Positions 49,472 through 60,415 are shown, numbered from the stretch's first letter. The stretch: DNA of 64,000 nucleotides from Saccharum officinarum (GCA_020631735.1 CM036179.1:24047063-24111062); one strand, 5' to 3'. Notes: generated by a model from the letters alone, not told the origin. Numbers and translations: made by a program.

Positions 49472-50524
49472 CTACTCATCGTGGTCGCTGTCTAGGTCAG
49501 AGACGTCGGCGTTGCCGCCAACTGCAGCGTCGTCGTGCTCCTCAGCTGGCGCCACGGGCTCTGCAGGATCTTCGTCCACATCCAAATCCATCTCGGCTGC
49601 GCCAGGGAGGTCATAAGGGTTAAGCTGATTGTTTAGCATATGGACCTCTTCATGCAAGTTATCATTGTACTCCTCTGCATCGGCCAACCGCTGCTCTAGC
49701 TCAAATTGTCTAGCTCTCAACACATTCTCTGCGGACCAGGCTTCATTCCTCTGATGGAGCACATGAGCCAACATGCTCTCAGCATTCCTGTGGGCGGTGG
49801 TCAGTCGCTCAAGCTGCTCTCTCAGGGCACGTACATCTCCCTCAAAAACCACAGTCCTCTGAGTGGCCTGATCTCTCTGACGAGCCAACTGAGCCATCTC
49901 AGCGGTGAGCCTCTCAATCTCGGCGTCGTGATCTCTCTGAAGCTGACGGCGGTCATCACGAGCCTGACCAAGAGCACTAGAAACACGTCTCAGACTACCT
50001 TCCACTCCATCGAAGGCCCTCATCACTGCGAACATGGCACTCATAGCAGGGTTGTCACTGTTTTGTGCCTCTGCTGCGCTAACCTCCAAAGATCTGCCCC
50101 TTGCCTGCTGCCACGAGTCAGTGGAGGGGTTGCCCCTCGGAAAGACTCCAACTATAGCTGCTGCCAACTCCTGAGGAAAGCGATCCATGATATCCCTCAG
50201 GATCCCAAAGGCTGCCCTCTCAGCTGCTTCTTCAGGGGTCCTGCCAGTTGACTCAAAACGCCAACCGGTCCACTCAGAACCATCACCTCGGGAACGAACT
50301 ACCGCTTCCACAGTCACCAAAAGTCCTTCGCCCATCCGCTCATTTGACCAAAAGTAGCGGGGCTCCATCCCATCAGGATAACCTACATAACTGAGCACTC
50401 TCCACAAAAGTGTAGGCATCCCAAACTCTCCAAGAAAAGTGTGGCGCTGGCGAGTGCGCGGAGCAAGCTGATGACGGGGAGCTCTGCCGGTGGACTTGCG
50501 GGCTGTCTGCTTGGTACGGGCCAT
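49472..50524 (-). CDS. Accessory ORF of element B with histone H3 N-terminal tail mimic (350 residues)
   Basis: Start chosen at ATG 50524-50522 because the next codons encode ARTKQTARKSTG, identical to H3 residues 1-12, then RAPRHQLAPR (H3 has GKAPRKQLATK). The upstream in-frame ATG would add 48 residues that element C does not support. Parts by residue: H3-like tail 2-23; basic linker 24-30; globular domain about 31-145 (FGMPTLLWRVLSYVGY, WRFESTGRTPEEAAERAAFG); helical/coiled coil about 175-300; acidic tail 310-350 (DLDVDEDPAEP, DLDSDHDE). H3 K4, K9 and S10 are kept; K14 is Arg, K18 His, K23 Arg. There is no histone fold, so this is not a histone gene. It lies between the primer site and gag, on the sense strand. 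Biochemical role unknown; nuclear chromatin mimicry is inference. Confidence 0.9.
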   Translation of the reverse strand: MARTKQTARKSTGRAPRHQLAPRTRQRHTFLGEFGMPTLLWRVLSYVGYPDGMEPRYFWSNERMGEGLLVTVEAVVRSRGDGSEWTGWRFESTGRTPEEAAERAAFGILRDIMDRFPQELAAAIVGVFPRGNPSTDSWQQARGRSLEVSAAEAQNSDNPAMSAMFAVMRAFDGVEGSLRRVSSALGQARDDRRQLQRDHDAEIERLTAEMAQLARQRDQATQRTVVFEGDVRALREQLERLTTAHRNAESMLAHVLHQRNEAWSAENVLRARQFELEQRLADAEEYNDNLHEEVHMLNNQLNPYDLPGAAEMDLDVDEDPAEPVAPAEEHDDAAVGGNADVSDLDSDHDE

Positions 50525-51287
50525 CTGTAGCAAAATTTTATTACAGGGGTGAGAACAAATTTTTAAGTTGGCATTTTTATCGAAATGAGATAAGCAACTT
50601 ATAAGGGGAGGAACAATGCCATGAATGAAATGCATAACATGATGCATGCACGTTCCGTACGTCCTCACAAACTTAGAAAATCAATAACTACTAACGGAAT
50701 AGACGGTGGCATACAACGATCTCTTGTAACGTAACTAATACGTGCTACTCGAAAGCGCTGTTATGTACCTGCAGAAAATCACTTCAGCCCAAACCTCACA
50801 GTATGAAAATATGCAAGAAAGCAGTAAAGTAAGTTACTCGCTCTACACGCATCCCCAGATACGAGTATAACGGTAACCACTACCCGAATCATCGTCCTAT
50901 TGACGGCATCGTCACGGCATGACGGAATTCCCCCTCAATGATACCCTCATACAAACATGCGCATGGCACGTGAGTACTTCGGAATCACTTAAGCACTCCC
51001 CTAGATCGGCAGTGTATCCGACCATGCACTCACAACTCTCACTTACCAAGGCGTAGAGGTAATTGATCCATACATTACCACTCAAGTGAATGGCACTCAT
51101 ACAATAGCACGCCGTATGAGCGACGAAATTTAAATATGATGCAAACCCCAAGTTAGTACTTAAATAAGCCACCTAGAGTCCTTATCGGGCATAAGGGATA
51201 TGACCACTGGCACACTTTTAAGTTCAAAAGCTCATTTGAAAACACAGTTTTGTTTTTAAATACTCATGTGAACAGTAACATGCTAAA
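50525..51287 (-). other. Leader of element B between primer site and accessory ORF
   Basis: Non-coding 0.76 kb, matched by the leader of element C. Its 3' end, AATAAAATTTTGCTACAG then ATGG, looks like a splice acceptor placed exactly at the start codon. Confidence 0.55.
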
Positions 51288-51303
51288 CCATGCTCCGATA
51301 CCA
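51288..51303 (-). other. Primer binding site of element B (initiator-Met tRNA type)
   Basis: The minus strand reads TGGTATCGGAGCATGG two bases after the 5' LTR. It differs at one base from TGGTATCAGAGC, the site complementary to the 3' end of plant initiator tRNA-Met. Confidence 0.85.
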
Positions 51304-51305
51304 GC

Positions 51306-54300
51306 TGTAACGGATCAACGTAATTATACGAGATTAAGTAAGCCAATCTCCCACCGAGGCGGTTAATTTAACAAACTTAAACCCGTATAACTCGAGATTC
51401 CGTGAAATCACGAAGGATTTCAAACCAACCAACATACAACCAAGATCGTACTGATTTAGCAGCCACAGTTCACACGATACATAAAGTCGACCATAAGGTA
51501 AAATACATCGGAGTTCAGAAATAAAAGTTATTACAACATAGTTCAACATAAAGTAGCGGAAGCAAATAGTTTTACGCACACACCCTTAGTTCAATTACAG
51601 TGCCAGTAGATAGTCATGGTCCACAAAAGCAGTAGATAAGACAAACGGAACGACCTCTGCCCAAGGTCCTAGTTGTCACCCATCGCCGGATACAGACAGT
51701 TGGAGCAGTACCCGTAGTACATCTGACCATCTGCAACAACAATGGGAACAACGCCCTGAGTACGAGAATGTACTCAGCTAGACTTACCCGTCATAAACCA
51801 GAAACAACATGACACCAAGGAGCATGCAAGGCTTTATATAGTGTACTGGCTTGACTCATTTGCGAAAGGCATAAGTTATTAGGAATAACTAATAATAAGT
51901 ACTTTTAGCATCATTTTATGATAACCTATTCATGCTAGGTAAGCACCTATTACTAAAACAATCACTTGATTAACCATTAGCATCAAAGGTTACTATCTCA
52001 TGTTAGCATATTCAACCTTATCCACATAACCAACAGTGTTCCATCGTTAACACTACGATGCCGTAGCTCGAGTCAAGTGCTCACTAACGGGAGCGACGGC
52101 GATTCGAATCGAATTCCTATCCAGCTGGAGATTTATTCCTCACACAAACCATGCTTCCCCCGTCAGGGTCGCGTAGATCACCAATGACACTTTCCAAGAA
52201 GCCGCGGGATAACAATCATGGATCGCACTACCCAGGGACCGCCCGACTGCCAGGACGCACCTTGGGCTTACTCTTCGCGTCCCCGTACACTCCCTTCAAC
52301 ACCAGTCTGCCAACCCGAGTTTATCCCGGCTCGAAAAGTGTCGCTAGCTTCGCGGTCGAAAGGTACTTTATTCGGCCAGCTAAATGTGAGGCATGCGTTC
52401 AACATGACAAGAGGGACGAGCAACGATCGGTCCTTAATCGACACAGACAGAAAACTAACAGCACCCCAGAACCCTGTCTGGTTGCCTCCAACTTTTTCGT
52501 CCGGTCCAATTATTCACCAACACTTGGTTACTTATCAAGATTCACAAATACTGCTAACCATAGCCAGGTATTCACCTATAACTCGCAGGTGACAGGAAAT
52601 CACCTGGCTTCTACCGATCTAAGCATGGCTAAGCGATTTACTCGATCCTGACCTAATAAGGTAACATTATTCTGGTGGACAAGGATAGTAATGCAACAAC
52701 GGTTTCACTCAACTCCTATAACTTTAATGCAACAATATATAACTATAAATCAGGTAAGTAAGAATAGCTTTTATAAAATAGGAGACTTATAATGCTCCGG
52801 GGCTTGCCTCTTTCGAACGAGCTAGGATGTGGTCGACGCACTCTGGCAGCTCCTCGCTTGGCTCTTCCTCCTCGGGCACCTCCTGTGCCTGGGGCTCCTG
52901 CTGGTCCGTCCAAGCCTGCTCCTCCGGTACTGCTGCCTGCGAGTCCTCCTGCGATCCTGTATGATGCAAGTGCATAAGGGCATGTGAATGATGCATCGGA
53001 ATATGATGGAATGATGAAGTGACATGAGATGCAGACGAGCACATGGAATGAGCAGTTAGTGCAAAACTTCATCTTCTACAAGGTAGTCCATGTCATCCCA
53101 AGAACATGTATCCCAAGGTTTACTAAATTTGATTATACTAATTATCGTACACCTGACACAAGCAAGTAACCTTAATTAACCAAACCTTACCACCCTAACT
53201 CACTCACAACATCAGCAAGACCTAGTGATGCTTCAAAGATACACCAAACATATTTTATTCTTCTTAATTTCTCATAAAGAATAATCATTTATTCCTTATT
53301 TAACTAGGGTTGTACTGCAACACCTATCTCTGGTGTAGATAAAAATCTACAAAAATTACAGTAGAGTATTCTTACCCTAACTAACTAGCTATCACTAAAT
53401 TTTCAAGGTAAATGGAACTGTAAAACTACTTATACAAAATAAACAAGTTAAGGCTTAAATGTGAGCATGAAATTGTTTTTATACTAGGAAAAGTATCAAA
53501 CAACAGATTCCCCATTTTTCCTAGGTTTCCAACAGTAAACTAATATGCTACAAAAATTTCATAAGCATGTTATATACAAATATTGCTTTCTACTAAAAAT
53601 AACAAATATTAACAAATAAAGGCATTTGAACTACACTTCAAAAATTTCCCACAGAACATGCTTCACTAGCATTTTTCCTAGAAAGTATATCACTAAAGAA
53701 GATTAATTCAACAAGAATCACATTTTTCTCTTTATTAGTTTATTTACTACAATTTTTCTAAGATAACAGCATATATAACAATTAAATAGAAATGTACAGT
53801 AAAGTGTCACAAAAATAACATGGGATATTTTTAAACTGTAGATCTATTCACAAGGAACATTTTAAAATTTATTTCCTGATTTTTGGAGCTATAATTATTG
53901 AGATAGAATTTTTGGAAGCTTTTTCAGATTTTCTGGAAATTCATTTCTTAAAACGAAATTCAAAACCGGACTTAAATGCTACGCGCACCCCGCTGTGACA
54001 CCCGAGACTGAAACACTGCGACAGACAGGCGGGGCCCATGCGCCAGACGGGCCCACCCGTCAGCCGGTGCCGGTCAGAGCGGCGCGGACGGCCGTGATCT
54101 CGCCGCCGGCGAGTCCTCCGGCGACGGGGAGGGCACCAATGTGACCCTCTCAACGACGCGAACTCAGTGGTACCTAGTGGGTGGCCAGACGAGCTCGGCA
54201 TAGAGCTCGCCGGCGAGCATGGCGGCGCTCGGCGCACGGGACGCGTCGCCGGCCAGCTCCGACCGAGATAGGCCGTGCGGTGAGGTCGGTGAGATTCGCG

Positions 54301-55325
54301 ATGCAAGCGCGGTGCTCGTGCGCTCGAGAAAGGGCGAGAAATGGTGCGGAGGGGTGCGGTCCACGGAGCGGGTTACTCCGGTGAGCTTGGCCGGAACTCC
54401 GGCGAGGCATTACCGCGGGTGGAGGCCGAATCAGCGCGGGCCGAGGCGAGCACCGGGTGCGCGATGACGAGGCGCGGCGATGGCGAAGACGGAGGCGGAT
54501 GCGGTGAGCCGGAGCGGAGGCTAGGGCGGTGGCGGAGCTCGGGAGCCGGCAATGGCGAAGGCGGAGCTCTGCGGCTGCTGCTGCGGGCGAGAATGGAGGG
54601 AGCAGCGAGGCGGACGAGCGCGCGGAGGGGGAGTAGGCGAGCGCGGACGTTGCGGGGGCCACAGGGCGCGTGTCGCTCGGCTCGACGGCGTACGGACACG
54701 CGGCGGCCGAACGCTGCGCGGCGCCACGACGCCATGCGGGCGCGCGCGCGCGCGCGGGCGAGCGGGAGGGGACGACGCGGACACGGGCCGGCCGGCTTTT
54801 GCCGTGGGCCGAGAAGTGAGGGCGAAGCCCAGTAACGAAATTTCGATTTTTCTTTTTCCAAATATTTTCCAGATTTTACATTTCTGTTTGAAATTCAAAT
54901 TTGAGGATGAAAACGAGGTTTTCAGAAATTTGTCCCAAAACAAAAGTTGTTCAAAATTTTATTCTCTACAACTTTCATATAGAACATTTTTCCAAATTCC
55001 CAATAGATTTTAAATTTGAGATTTAAAGCTAATTTAAAAATCAAACTCATTTATTTAGAAAAATTTTTAAAACAGAATTTGAGGAGAATTTGAATCCAAA
55101 TTTTTGCTCCAATAATCAAGTTGGTTTATTCTAAATTATTTAAAATTGCTACTTCTAAAAAGTACACCAACTTTTTAACATTCATTTTAAATTTAGGGTT
55201 TCCATTTTATTGCTTTTCAAGTTATATTTGAAAAGGGCTACAAATCACAAAATGTTAAACATGCAATGATGTTGAATGCTTATGCTTTGAAATGATGATG
55301 CATGCTTAACACCCAGGGGTGTTAC
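51306..55325 (-). repeat. 5' LTR of element B, last base lost in the gap
   Basis: 4.02 kb, paired with 40630-44642. By eye there are roughly ten substitutions and about fifteen short indels, mostly in homopolymers or GC-rich runs, plus one indel of about 16 bases near 54470. It ends GGGGTGTTAC where the N run begins. Confidence 0.93.
51833..51840 (-). promoter_or_regulatory. TATA box in 5' LTR of B
   Basis: GTACACTATATAAAGCC on the minus strand, about 530 bases before the LTR end. It is a plausible core promoter for the element's transcript. Confidence 0.5.
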
Positions 55326-55425
55326 NNNNNNNNNNNNNNNNNNNNNNNNNNNNNNNNNNNNNNNNNNNNNNNNNNNNNNNNNNNNNNNNNNNNNNNNNNN
55401 NNNNNNNNNNNNNNNNNNNNNNNNN
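55326..55425. other. Assembly gap (100 N)
   Basis: Exactly 100 N, the usual placeholder for a gap of unknown size, falls at the outer end of the 5' LTR of B. The missing right parts of elements B, D and C should lie here. Confidence 0.98.
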
Positions 55426-56000
55426 CAAAACTCCAAATGAAAGATGCGTCTCACAGTCGAATTAGAGAAATATCTCGCATTGCAGGGTGCCACTGCCACA
55501 GACTCACAGCGTGTTTTTGGCAACTACAAGCTGGAAAGAGGCATGAAAATTAGTGACGAAAGTTGCTGAAGACAGTTAAATAAAGATTTAATTTTAATAT
55601 CAGTCTTTTATTTGATTCGTGGAGGGAAATAAATAAGAAAAATTAAAGAGCGAATTCATATACCGTATTTGGTGTGCGGGTATTTATTTTTCGTTAAAAG
55701 CGTAATTCTCACCTATCCTCTACGGAATTGATCAGTGGGAGTTACCCTCTAAACTCATACTATTCGCATTCCCCTTTGCACAAAAACTCTCACACTCACA
55801 AAATATAAACAAAAAATTCGAATATCAACCCAACGCTTCCTTCTCACCCCGTACGTCGTCTCCCCGACTCGAATTGGGGATCTGACGCGCGAGCACAAAG
55901 CCGCGGCCCAACCCGACCAAAACCTAGCCAGAGGCCTCCCTAGCCCTCGGGTTCCGCCGCCGCCGCCGATCCAGCCGGCGTCTCCCCGCCGCCGGCCGCG
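55426..56000 (+). promoter_or_regulatory. Upstream region and 5' leader of the cwf21-domain gene
   Basis: AT-rich up to about 55830, then CT-rich and GC-rich up to the ATG. No single strong TATA box can be chosen. The transcription start cannot be placed from sequence. Confidence 0.4.
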
Positions 56001-59000
56001 ATGTACAACGGCATCGGGCTGCAGACCGCGCGGGGGTCGGGCACCAACGGGTACGTCCAGACCAACAAGTTCTTCATCAGGCCTCGCTCCACCTCCGGCG
56101 GGGGCCCGCCAGGCGGGCCGCACAGGCCGCCGCTCCCCGACGCCGCCGATGGCGGCGGCGGGCTCGGCGGGATGCGCAAGCCCAACAAGGAGATCCTCGA
56201 GCACGACCGCAAGCGCCAGGTCGAGCTCAAGCTGCTCGTGCTCAGGGACGCGCTCGAGGAGCAGGGCTACACCGACGGCGAGATCGAGGAGCGCGTCGAC
56301 GAGGCGCGCAAGGCCGCGGAGGCGGAGGCCGCCGCGGCCGCCGCAGCGGAGGAGGCAGGGAGCGGTCTCGGCGCCGGGCGACCGCCTCTACCCGGCGGCA
56401 GAGGGTATGGATTTGTTGGCGTCTTGTAGGTTTTGGTCAGTTGACAATTTTCGTGTTAGGTTTTCAGACTTACTATAGTGTCTCATCATAGGTTTTGGTC
56501 AGTTGTCTATTTTCTTGTTTTGGTTCAGAATGCTGCAGATAAGGCCACATGTAAATTATCTAGCAAGACATAGATAAAGTGGCTTCTATATTAGTTTTGG
56601 GAGACTTCTTCATATTTTGACGTTCTGTTTATATGTGCTTGCATTTGTCCATCGTTAGGACCGTATAATCATTAATCAGTCCCTAGCTTTGCACATATAG
56701 GAAGTCTGGCTTTCTAGACTTTGTTTTACTTTCTCTCTATTATATGTTCCCACCATAGAATTGCATATTGATGGAGTGGATAGATGGTAAGATTCTTGCT
56801 GTTCTTTCATGTAGTTTGTTTTAGATAGATGGATGCCTGCACTTCGTTTTTCCTGAGTTTGTCATCTTTTAGAAACAAAATTATTGCTTGCAGCTGGTTC
56901 TGTATGCGAATTGAATATTAATAATGGGTTTGCCTGTGCATGGTGTGATTCATCAGTTTTTAGCTTTGGATGTGGAGAGCTTGCTGCATGCCATGATTTC
57001 ATCCATTCCTGTGCAGATGTGGGAAGTCATTTTGTAATGGTTTATTTTATGTCTATTAGACCTTTTTCTGTTGGATGGCATATTGATGCTGATGATAGAC
57101 AATAGAAGATGACCACGCTACTTTCATGTAGCTTTTTCTTTTTAGTTGGATGCCTCCATTTAGTCTCTGAGATTGTATCGCCATTTGAAAATGAAACTAT
57201 TAGTCTCTTGAGTTCTTTTTTTTGTATCTAAATTCTGATCCTAAGTTGCCATATTTTTCTCAGGTTTACAGACACACAGAGCCACCATGTTGCTGCAAGG
57301 AAGGAGAAACAGCTTGAGACTCTAAGGGCTGCTTTAGGGCTGGACGTTGAGGATGCAAAGAAGAAAGGGGATGTAGAAAGTGATGTAGAATCTGGGGAGC
57401 TGGTTCCTGGTAAGTATTACGAGGAACTGGATACTGCTGGGCAAAAGGATAGCAAGGATTCAAAGGATGCAAAGAAGAGCAAGAAGAAAAAAGAGAGTGA
57501 AAAAAGTAGTCGACATAGAAGTTCAAGAAAGAGCAAGTATGACTCGGACTCAGATCACGATCATGACACAAAAACGAAGAAGAAGAGTTCTCGCCATGAT
57601 TCAGAAGATGGTTCAGAGACTGATTATGATGAGAAGAAGGAAAAGAAACACAACAAGAAACCTCGTCTTGGTTCAGATGATGATTCTGAAAATGATCGGA
57701 AGAAAGTCAAGCGTGGAAAGAGCTCTCGTCATGATTCCGATTCTGATACAGATAGTGGCTATGGCAAGAAGAAAGCCAAACATGCAAAGAACGATCGAGG
57801 TGAAAGAAAAAAGATACCAGTGAAGAACTCTCATCATGATTCCGAGTCTGATACAGATAGTGGCTATGGCAAGAAGAAAACAGAACATGCAAGGAATGAT
57901 AAGGGTGAGAGAAAGAAGATACCAGTAAAGAATTCTCGTCATGATTCCAAATCTGATACAGATAGTGGATATGGTAAGAAGAAAACGGGGCATGCAAAGA
58001 GTGAACGTGATGAGAGAAAGAAGGTACCAGTGAAGAGCTCTCATCATGATTCCGACTCTGATACAGATAGTGGCTATGGCAAGAAGAAAGTGGAAGATGC
58101 AAAGAATGATAGGGGTGAGAGAAAGAAGATACCAGTAAAGAATTCTCGTCATGATTCCGAATCTGATACAGATAGTGGATATGGCAAGAAGAAAACGGAG
58201 CATGCAAAGAGTGAACACGATGAGAGAAAGAAGGTACCAGTGAAGAGCTCTCGTCATGATTCCGACTCTGATACAGATAGTGGCTATGGCAAGAAGAAAG
58301 TGGAACATGCAAAGAATGAACGTGATGAGAGAAAGAAGATACCTGTGAAGAGCTCTCGTCATGATTCGGAGTCTGATACAGATAGTGGCTATGTCAAGAA
58401 CAAAATGGAACATGCAAAGAATGAACGTAATGAGAGAAAGAAGGTACCAGTGAAGAGCTCTCGTCATGATTCTGAGTCTGATACAGATATTGATTATAGG
58501 AAGAAGAAAATAGAACATGCGAAGGGCATATGCGATGAGAGAAAGAAAATGCCAGTGGGAAGCTCTCGTCACGATTCTGACTCTGATACAGATAGTGCCT
58601 ATAGGAAGAAAGTAGTGGAACATGCAAACATTCATAATGGGAAAAACAAGATACCAGTGCAAAGCTCTCATCAGTATGAGAAGCCTAGAAAATACAAGGA
58701 AAGTTTTCGCCATGACTCAGATTCAGATGGTCTTTCCCGTGATAAGGAAAGACAACTGAATGCTGCAGCGTTAAAAAAGGATGTGCAAGAGAAAAGGAAA
58801 CTAGCTAGCTCAAGTGAGAGTTCAGATTACACCAGCAGCCTCAGCAGCAGTGATTCTGACATGAGTGCAGATAGCTATGAGGAACAAAAAAGGAGCCGAG
58901 CTGAAGGGAGAAGAAATGAGCTGACTACACAAAGGCAGAAAGAGGAGGAAAGAAAAGAGCTTGAGAAGCAACAGCAGAGAGAGGTAGAGAGGAAAGAGTT

Positions 59001-59373
59001 GGAGAAGCAAAAGCAAAGGGAGGAAGAGATTATGGAGATGGAGAAGAAAAGGCAGCGAGAGAGGGAGGAAGAGAGACAGAGGGATAGAGAGCAATATGGA
59101 AGGAAAGGTGGAAATGATGTGGAGAGAGACAACAAAAGGAAACTGATAGATGATCGGTATGATCCAAATTCAAGTAGAGTTAGAGAAGGATACAAAGACC
59201 GTCAGAACAGAGATGGCAATAGATGGCAGGAAGAGCATGGTCGACACAGTAGATATATGGATAGTCATGATTCCAAGAGGTCAAGGCGTGATGATGACTC
59301 GCATTACCATTCAAGGAGGGATTATGAACAACGCTATTCTAGAGATGAACATAGAGACAGAAGGCGTCACTAA
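56001..59373 (+). CDS. CWC21: cwf21-domain spliceosome protein, Cwc21/SRRM2-like (two exons, 837 residues)
   Basis: CDS is 56001-56404 joined to 57264-59373; donor GG|GTATGG and acceptor TTTTTCTCAG|G keep the frame. The N-terminus MYNGIGLQTARGSGTNGYVQ is the highly conserved start of eukaryotic Cwc21/SRm300, which sits in the catalytic spliceosome near Prp8 and Snu114. The cwf21 helical domain follows (about 58-110, KPNKEILEHDRKRQVELKLL). Exon 2 resumes with FTDTQSHHVAARKEKQLETL, then a Lys/Ser/Asp-rich disordered region with about nine 35-residue repeats (about residues 285-600) and an Arg/Glu/Asp-rich end. Unlike animal SRRM2 it has few RS dipeptides. This is the only host gene I am sure of. 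The repeat number is likely variable. Expected nuclear; function by family. Confidence 0.93.
56405..57263 (+). other. Intron 1 of the cwf21-domain gene
   Basis: 859 bases, GT...AG, T-rich. I see no further conserved exon inside; 56884-57105 is open but unlike any part of the family. Confidence 0.8.
57715..58660 (+). repeat. In-frame coding minisatellite, about nine 105-bp units
   Basis: Each unit encodes a variant of SSRHDSDSDTDSGYGKKK plus HAKNERDERKKVPVK. The 105-bp spacing keeps the frame, and units differ at a few positions, with alternating K-N-S and K-S-S starts hinting at higher-order duplication. The last two units are the most diverged. Confidence 0.92.
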
Positions 59374-59468
59374 ATGTAAGGTATATCAACCACCCTACTG
59401 TAACTCCCATTGACATACCTGGTGCCTGCATTGTAAGATGAGCTCATGTTTACCAAATCATACAACCA

Positions 59469-60082
59469 GAGCTGTAGGCTGTAGGTTTTAGAAGCTGTGC
59501 ATATCTGTGTATGTTATGAACTCCTAATATGTTTTGGATGCTACATGCCTACATTTTGGTACACTATCCTTTTGTTTGTGTCAAATTAATTGCTTATTAT
59601 GCAAATATATACATTTATCTCACCATACTCTATGCCTTATGTGCAGCCATATTGGTAATCCTTGTAAAGGAAGAGAGCAGCGCATCTTGAAGAATACCCG
59701 TTCTAGGTGGACTTATTCTCAGTTCTCACCCATAAGTTTCAGTCCTAGATCTTTTCTGCGGCAGCAAGACCACCCATCAGTACCCCGCTGCAGCATTAAG
59801 CTTTGTTTGTGTTTGTATCATACTTTTGTTTCGCTGCAGCATTAAGCTTTGTTTGTGTTTGTATCATACTTTTGTTTTATTACGCAAAGAGCAAAGTCTC
59901 CAATATGTAATGTGTTTTGGCACAGACATGAATGGCAGAATTTTTTGTTGGAACTTGTGGTACGCCTGTTGCCGATCATCATTATGAAAAGTTGTCTTTA
60001 GCTTATATTTGATGAGCTCCAAGTTTTTCAAAATTTTGGTGTGCCTGTTGGAGGGTTCATCTCATGTTTCATATATACTGCT
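59469..60082. repeat. Direct repeat R, copy 1 (gene 3' flank)
   Basis: From GAGCTGTAGGCTGTAGG to CATATATACTGCT, near identical to 61494-62062. It begins 95 bases after the stop codon and probably holds the 3' UTR. It differs from copy 2 mainly by an internal 46-bp tandem duplication (59786-59831 and 59832-59877). Confidence 0.92.
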
Positions 60083-60404
60083 CAAGCCTTTTTAAGGTTT
60101 AGATAAACCTTATGTTTACAGGCTTCTTTAGATTAGAAAAACAACACCAAGTTTAATACGTGGTACTAGATTTCAAGTGGGAACCAAATATAAAAAAAAG
60201 GCTGAAAAGAGAATATCTACGATTCCTTTGTTTAGTCTTGAATTCCTAAATAATAAAAGTTGTTCGTCTTTGTGCACTGCTTGTACACGATCGATTTTCT
60301 CAATCCAGACTGCGTGGTGCACGATTGTTACGGCTGACATGAATGAGCAGCATGGACGTGGTGTGCAAAAACACCAAACACGTTTCCGGTGCTTTAACAA
60401 TATA
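60083..60404. other. Unique interval between R copy 1 and the Helitron end
   Basis: No gene, repeat or RNA recognised. Confidence 0.4.
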
Positions 60405-60415
60405 CTAGCAGGTAC

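Larger units (their letters stand above)
40630..55325 (-). mobile_element. Element B: young, nearly complete chromovirus-type LTR retrotransposon with H3-tailed accessory ORF
   Basis: On the minus strand: 5' LTR (51306-55325), initiator-Met primer site, 0.76-kb leader, accessory ORF, gag-pol with chromodomain, polypurine tract, 3' LTR (40630-44642). The two 4.0-kb LTRs are near identical, so insertion is recent. It interrupts the gag ORF of element D. The left flank is GACGA (40625-40629); the right flank is hidden by the N run, so the target duplication cannot be checked. The only coding defect I see is a one-base frame break near the start of gag. Confidence 0.93.

Noticed and set aside
49472..50524. 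A genuine histone H3 gene
   Set aside because: Only the first about 22 residues match H3; the histone fold is absent and the ORF lies inside an LTR retrotransposon.
55245..55553. Open frames across the N run
   Set aside because: They depend on undefined bases.
56884..57105. Possible extra exon in intron 1 of the cwf21-domain gene
   Set aside because: Joining 56404 to 57264 keeps the conserved frame; the open segment has no similarity to the family.
57673..58713. 346-residue open frame on the minus strand
   Set aside because: It is the antisense reading of the 105-bp coding repeats of the cwf21-domain gene; the periodicity alone keeps it open.
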